Shown here: one piece after another, positions 59,201-64,000 of the stretch
How positions within the stretch are numbered: position 1 is the stretch's first letter
Layout: each line of letters begins with the position of its first letter
Source of the DNA: Acanthosoma haemorrhoidale
Lineage: Eukaryota; Arthropoda; Insecta; Hemiptera; Acanthosomatidae
Direction: 5' to 3'
NCBI GenBank assembly: GCA_930367205.1
Contig: OV884015.1
Coordinates: 38,121,288 to 38,185,287, forward strand
Length of the DNA: 64,000 bases
The notes under the pieces: generated by a model
Seen by the model: only the letters and a program-made list of their open reading frames with translations
Told to the model about the DNA's origin: nothing
Databases searched by the model: none
Position numbers and translations under genes: made by a program

Positions 59201-60909
59201 TTTTTAGCTTGTGATTAGGAAGACGTGTGTGTCCAAGCGAGAAAATAAAATTGCCGCAGTCTCGAGTGGTGGTAACATTGGCGTGAAAAGGTTGCTTCAG
59301 CCGAGAATAGCAAGCAAATTAATGATAATGAAGTGCGGTGTAGTTTCTATTAACCTCGCTAGTCTCAATATCAACTCGCCCCATAAACACACTCCGTATG
59401 ATGAGAAATAATCAATAAATTCTGGCCTGCGTGAGAGATCAATCTTCAGTTTAAAGTAGATTACCTATAATAGTTATTTTAAGTTGCGAATCAAGACTTT
59501 TGACACCTGTCGAAGCGATTCCCGAATATCCACCATCTCTAAATCAGTCAAATTCAAGAGTGGTTGTTAACAATTACTATACACAAATAAATACAAAAAA
59601 AAATTAAACAGGTTATACACCTAATGATAAAATGTAAACGTGTTTATATATTTGCTAGCTTTTATACTACAAAAGTCTTGAATATCACTGTTGTAAACCT
59701 AAAACCAAGAAAATGACCTGGAATATGCGGGCACCTATGACCCTTGTGGTCGATTCCCTAAAACAGAAAAAACACTTGAATAAAACCGTCAAAATTTATA
59801 TCAATTAGTTGCTTTTCTATGGAAAGTACCACTAGATTTTACAGTAATAAATCACTTATTGTTGAATGGAGATAATTTTTAATAAGTTATAGTTTGGAAA
59901 AACTCCGTCACAACTAGCGACACTTGTTATTGTTAAAAAGTTCTTAACAATATTACCAAGTGAAAGAGTTCTCCAACCTATCTTTTTGAATAATTATTAA
60001 TTAGAAGTGTAAGAGGATCTTCCCCATGTTTCTATAGTTTTTTTTGTCCATGTATAGCAGCTTCAGATATAAAATTCTGATACTTTTCATTTCACAGTCA
60101 GCCCACATTTTGTTAAATTGAATATCTATTCGAAGCTGTATAATATAATGATTCTGTTGATTACAGCATTATTATATTATTTATTTTTATGTGCATAGAC
60201 TTTGTAAATAACTTCTACAAAATATGAATAAAATGCCACCCCAAAATATGTACCACCGGGGTTATCCCTATTGCCCTTTGTACCTTTGCTAAGTTTGATA
60301 TTAGCAACACCTTCCCACAACTTAACCATCGAAGGTACATCCGACAGGTGCAACAGACAAGCCAAACGTCACTCACAAATATATTTCATGACATCCATTG
60401 TAAATTTTTGAAATATTCCTCTGACAATAGTGAATATGTATTTATTTTTTATTTATTTCATAGCCCCTTTAAATTTACAGATAATTGTAGATCCTCAGGC
60501 GAATCTATTTACAAATTATTTTTGTATTTCCTGTAGCACATTATATACAGGTTTTGTTATTTTATAAAAAATATATATTATGAATAGACAAGTATAATGA
60601 TATACATTATACGTGACTGGACTAAACAGACTAATAAAGGTGCTCACCTTTTTATAGTGAATATTATTTTTTTGACATAATTTTGTACATCTTTAGCATG
60701 ATCACCTTAGGGTTATTAGCTAAAGTCTTTTAGATACTATTGTAGAATTCCATCGTCTTGAGGAAACGTTGCAGTGTACATACACACTCATAAGTCAATT
60801 CTGTTTTACTAAAGTGCTTGTTAATATTTGTTTACAGTTTATGGCAAGCACTATTACAGCGCTGATGACCTTCAGTAAAGTGAACGATCATCTTCGACAA
60901 TCGCAATAA
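53121..60909 (+). CDS. Odorant receptor 3 (7tm_6 family), six visible exons
   Basis: Insect odorant receptor paralogue. Exons are 53121-53286, 54851-55422, 56826-56925, 57227-57334, 58891-59052 and 60838-60909, giving about 392 residues with no stops and all GT-AG introns. Exon A has an in-frame ATG at 53137, but the phase-2 acceptor at 53120 aligns exactly with those of receptors 1 and 2, so I prefer an unseen upstream first exon. Hydrophobic segments match the paralogues: one in exon A, three in B, one each in C, D and F. It has the longest tail, HLRQSQ after the shared FSK.ND. Introns 2 and 5 carry LINE fragments. The receptor is likely a membrane protein partnered with Orco, inferred from family. 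Confidence 0.85.
53287..54850 (+). other. Receptor 3 intron 1
   Basis: GT-AG. Contains a GC-rich patch at 53650-53710 and AT-rich sequence. A minus-strand 71-codon frame (53723-53938) has no recognised motif. Confidence 0.5.
54851..55422 (+). CDS. Receptor 3 exon B (TM2-TM4)
   Basis: 572 bases, opening DKCTLGIVTAVLATGV and ending in phase 2 before GTGAGT. Contains CSPVPVID, LPLPI, YDDRQPVVYE and IGNDCFFLALFK. GC-rich. The other frames over this exon are shadows. Confidence 0.9.
55685..56250 (-). mobile_element. Jockey-like LINE 3' end in intron 2 of receptor 3
   Basis: The minus frame 55855-56244 (129 codons, open) contains LLYGAPLF, LQHFQNGIMRKVV and VFNTMTPPPFPHRW. Its 3' UTR ends at GGGGCTATGAAGC next to an A-rich tract. 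Very similar to 37226-37790 on the minus strand. It lies opposite to the receptor's transcription. Confidence 0.75.
56826..56925 (+). CDS. Receptor 3 exon C (TM5)
   Basis: The acceptor is TGATTTCAG and the donor AAG|GTAAAT. Encodes SIYTPIIVIYYGN and ends GLFTQIK. Confidence 0.87.
57227..57334 (+). CDS. Receptor 3 exon D (TM6)
   Basis: The acceptor is TTTTTCTAG and the donor GAG|GTAATA. 36 codons opening NDRDNVIQGFG and containing INIFQLYMQSSS. Confidence 0.87.
57335..58890 (+). other. Receptor 3 intron 4
   Basis: Holds a T run at about 58064-58088 followed by CTCTCAAACTTATAAAAA, which also occurs near 13700, so a short repeat of unknown type is present. No exon expected. Confidence 0.5.
58891..59052 (+). 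CDS. Receptor 3 exon E (C-terminal loop)
   Basis: The acceptor is GTTGCAG and the donor GGC|GTAAGT. 54 codons, opening AEKVALEIYDIQWYDLNK and ending TAFRAPTFLLNKESFIG. Confidence 0.88.
60438..60653 (-). mobile_element. LINE 3' tail with target duplication in intron 5 of receptor 3
   Basis: Only the 3' UTR of the jockey-like LINE is present, from the A-rich tail (T-rich on the + strand, about 60438-60458) to GGTGAGC. ATAGTGAATAT flanks it on both sides (60427-60437 and 60654-60664), an 11-base target duplication. Confidence 0.85.
60838..60909 (+). CDS. Receptor 3 exon F (TM7 and stop)
   Basis: The acceptor is TGTTTACAG. 23 codons ending FSKVNDHLRQSQ and TAA. Confidence 0.85.
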   Translation, partial: FMASTITALMTFSKVNDHLRQSQ

Positions 60910-60995
60910 CGGACCTCCTCGTCAGATTTTAAAACCTATTGGAGTTTGTAATTATAAATTGTAAAAATGATTTGTTATTATACACCAACAGAGAA

Positions 60996-61001
60996 AATAA
61001 A
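60996..61001 (+). terminator. Polyadenylation signal of receptor 3
   Basis: AATAAA 87 bases after the stop codon. Confidence 0.6.
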
Positions 61002-64000
61002 TGCTAACATTTCAATCAATCTTCTATATCATTTCATTAAATATGTTTGGAAAGATTGATCATTTCTATGTCTGCCCTAAAAAATGGTTGATTGCGGTGG
61101 AAATTTCAGAACAGAAAATTTCTTCTAATTTAGTTATGTGTACTAGCATTGTAAAATATAGTAACTATTGGTAAGTACTCGTCATCCTTGAGAGTAGAGG
61201 CTGTGGACGAACGGTAATTGTACGTCTCACTGCATGTATTTAAAAAACTGACGCAGAGGCGGCGACATCACTTGAAATTTTTCCCTTCCACTCATGTTCT
61301 ACCTCACTTTTCCCTTTCAAGTCACTTTTGTTTTTTTTAATTATTTACTAAAAATATCGGATAAGTTTTGTTTTTTTTCTCAGTGGAAGTTGCAAATATA
61401 CACATTATTATTGTACACAGTTAATGTAATTGTTTTTGAATTAGCAGAAAAACATGATATTGAAGGAAGGGTGTAATGCAGGCCGATACTAAGAAAGGAA
61501 ATTAGTTCATCAGTGATAAAAACATTTAGCTCAATGAGCTTGATTTGAATACAAATTTCCGAAGGTCGTCTTCAATGCGAAATATTGTGTCCTTTCCTCT
61601 AAGAGTTAGATTATAGCTACTTTCAAGAAAAAAGTTCTTGAATTTTTTTTTTTTGCGTTTTCTGGGCATTAAGGATACTAAAAGGAGTATATTAATAATA
61701 CGAGTTAAAATAATTAAAAAATCGCTGCTGTAAAACAAGAATCAAGAAAATGATCGTATATTGGCCCTTGTGGTTGACATTCTTTAAAAAATATGAGGAG
61801 CTGACCTCATGTAGATAATAATTACAATTCAATTAGTATCTTTTTTTTTTTCTTTTTTTTTTTTAATTTTTATTAAGATAAAATTACAATCTGCCTCAAC
61901 CAGTTTCATGAAAAATTCTGGATGCTCTTAACGATCCTGGTGAGAACAAATCTACTTCAGAGCTAGCCTACCCACGAGACCAAAAAAAATTAAAAATGAT
62001 TTAAAAGCATCCCAGTAAATAAATTCATAGGTAGATCGTTATAAAAAAAAAAATAAGAAAATCAGTAAAATTGAATATTAAATTATAATGTAATATATAA
62101 AATAAATGATAAAGAGTGCTAAATAAACATCTATGCTGATGATTTATGTAGTAAAAATAAATGATATTAAGAATATATATAGTTTTTATTATTAATACAA
62201 ATAAACATATAGTTCCCAAGCAAGCATGCGTGGTGAGGAAAGCGGGGAGAAAATTACTATTTGAACATTAAACATGAGGAGTTATGGTGTTTAAAACAAA
62301 AACTAATCATTAAAGCTGATTAATGATGATTAATAAGTAATAAAAAAAAATTTGTTCACATATAAGTATTTATTTTCATAGAAGTATATAACTACAATCG
62401 AGAAATATGCAACAACGTAAATGCAAGTCCAGTTGTACATATTTTTTCGTTCACAACATTTATATACTTTGTGAATAGTTTTTTTTCTTACAGTGCTTTG
62501 GTCAGGTATTTTTTCTGCCTATATAAATTTTCCGAGTAGAATATAGGATAGTAGTTAATTTTATAAAAGGGGTTATTGGGCCTAACTGAAGTACGGCACA
62601 AATCATTATTAAAAAATTAGCAAATCAAATTTCGACACAAAGTCTTTTATTGAATCAAAGCTCTTGCAGTAAGTTGTGTTCAGCTGCCTCTAATGTGCCC
62701 CATTTCGCAAGTACTGGTTGAAGTGGCAAGACAGTGTTCCTTCAAATCTGCCCTGGTTTATTAATGTATTTATTAATTAGTTATGAAACTAATTATTTAA
62801 TATACTGTAAACGGAATGAGACATGGTAAAACGCTTAAGGTACCTTGTGTTCACGCCAGTTATCCATAAAGAAGTAAAATCCTTTAAGTCATAACTCAAA
62901 CTCAGGTGGGTTCTACGGCACAAAAATGTACTGAAGAAAAAAAAATATAACAGATGTAAAATAAACAAATAAATAAACAGTAAACTCGAAATTTATGCCA
63001 AATCACAATACACTTTATTTAAAAAAAAGTTATACATAATGGTAGTGGACTTAGTTTTAAAATTAATAAATAACAAAATTTGAGTACCAGGCCTGATTAG
63101 ATTAATTATAAATAAAATTTACTATTCCAAGGAGTATCTGTTTAAAAAAAATACAATGAAATAATTTTAAAATAAATGTAAACCTCTAGGTATGAAATTA
63201 AAATTTAGCTAAACAATTACTCCTTTGATTCTGACATTGCAATTACTACTATTATAAATAGCTTTAATGATAAATAAATAAATAAGGATTAAACAATGTT
63301 GAGTGAATAAAGGATACACGTTTATATTCACGTTTTGAGCCAGTCGAGGAGAGTTGAAAGATGCCGCCTGTGCGGCGATGCCAACGTATATGTCCATGAC
63401 TATTTTTTTCCTTAAGTTAAGTTTAAGATTAAGTTAAGTTAAGTTAAGTTTAAGTTAAGATATCACCAAAATTAAGATTAATGTTTAGAAGAAATAAAAT
63501 AAATACATTTCATAACTTACATTTAAAGTTTTATTCTTAAATATACATATTTCTTTATATATTGTAACATTCATAATATTTGAGAATAAATATCATGAAC
63601 CCTCACATATGGTAAGGGCCACTTCCCCTAATACTACTAGGAGTGGGGGTGAGCTGAGAGGGGTAGTCTTAGCATAGCCGTCTAAACGAACGCATCTGGC
63701 AAGCTCCCGAATTGGCGGTTACCAAGTTATAGAAGAATGCATAGTAGAAAGCAGGCGTTGGTTGAATTACAGGAAGATTATTGATTGAATGAGAGAAGAA
63801 AAGAAAAGCAGTTGAATGTTTATTGAATATCAAACCTTGAGCCAGATGGGTGGAAAATTTGTAAGTGGGTGTTAACAATACTGTTTACTATTATGGATCC
63901 ATTCATAAAAAATGAGCTCAAATGCATATTTTGTAATTAGTTGTAACTATCATAATTTAAAAGGATTTGAATATTTTTTTTATATATTGTCAATACTCTA
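61002..64000. other. Downstream intergenic stretch
   Basis: AT-rich. 61370-61530 resembles 46270-46450, and 61730-61870 resembles 59690-59830 (CAAGAAAATGA ... CCCTTGTGGT), so two short repeat families are present. A TTAAG-type short tandem repeat lies at 63412-63457. No gene recognised. Confidence 0.5.
63412..63457. repeat. TTAAG-type short tandem repeat
   Basis: AAGTTAAG and TTAAG units recur over about 46 bases with some variation. The unit differs from the insect telomere repeat TTAGG. Confidence 0.75.

Noticed and set aside
63412..63457. A telomere-like repeat
   Set aside because: The unit is TTAAG with variants, not TTAGG, and it covers only about 46 bases.

Overview
The window is AT-rich, intron-rich DNA from an animal, almost certainly an insect. 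The only host gene family I can recognise is the insect odorant receptor family (7tm_6), present as three tandem copies on the + strand. Low-complexity tracts, LTR and non-LTR retroelements and a mariner element fill most of the rest. I cannot name the species. A hemipteran is plausible, but that is a guess.

Receptor array. Receptor 1 spans 8930-16466, receptor 2 spans 32340-36801 and receptor 3 spans 53121-60909. Each has six visible coding exons, A to F. Exon lengths are 168-171 (A), exactly 572 (B), 100 (C), 108 (D) and 162 (E) bases, plus a short last exon (F). Intron phases are the same in all three genes. No frame breaks are seen. Exon A opens in phase 2 in every copy, so a short N-terminal exon lies upstream and was not identified. 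Receptor 2 has a GC instead of a GT donor on its first visible intron.

Mobile elements by region. 57-718 is a solo LTR with a 5-base target duplication. 16756-17545 and 20136-22035 hold LTR pieces, one of which looks retroposed because it ends in a poly(A) tract. 22964-28080 is a nest: an internally deleted Ty3/gypsy (errantivirus-like) element carrying two LINE tails, a second LTR piece and a mariner-derived MITE. 30403-31470 is a mariner element that has lost part of its transposase. 37226-38143 and 55685-56250 are jockey-like LINE 3' halves, and 60438-60653 is a LINE tail with target duplications. 39957-43825 (minus) is a broken Ty3/gypsy element next to a piece of a Tc1-like transposase.

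Less expected structure. At least four dispersed repeats carry a hammerhead-ribozyme-like core of the kind known from Penelope-like elements and retrozymes. Two of them face each other inside intron 4 of receptor 1. A repeat of about 125-175 bases with pol III A-box and B-box-like sites occurs three times in one orientation and looks like a tRNA-related SINE. Large stretches in between are AT-rich and show nothing I can support as genes.
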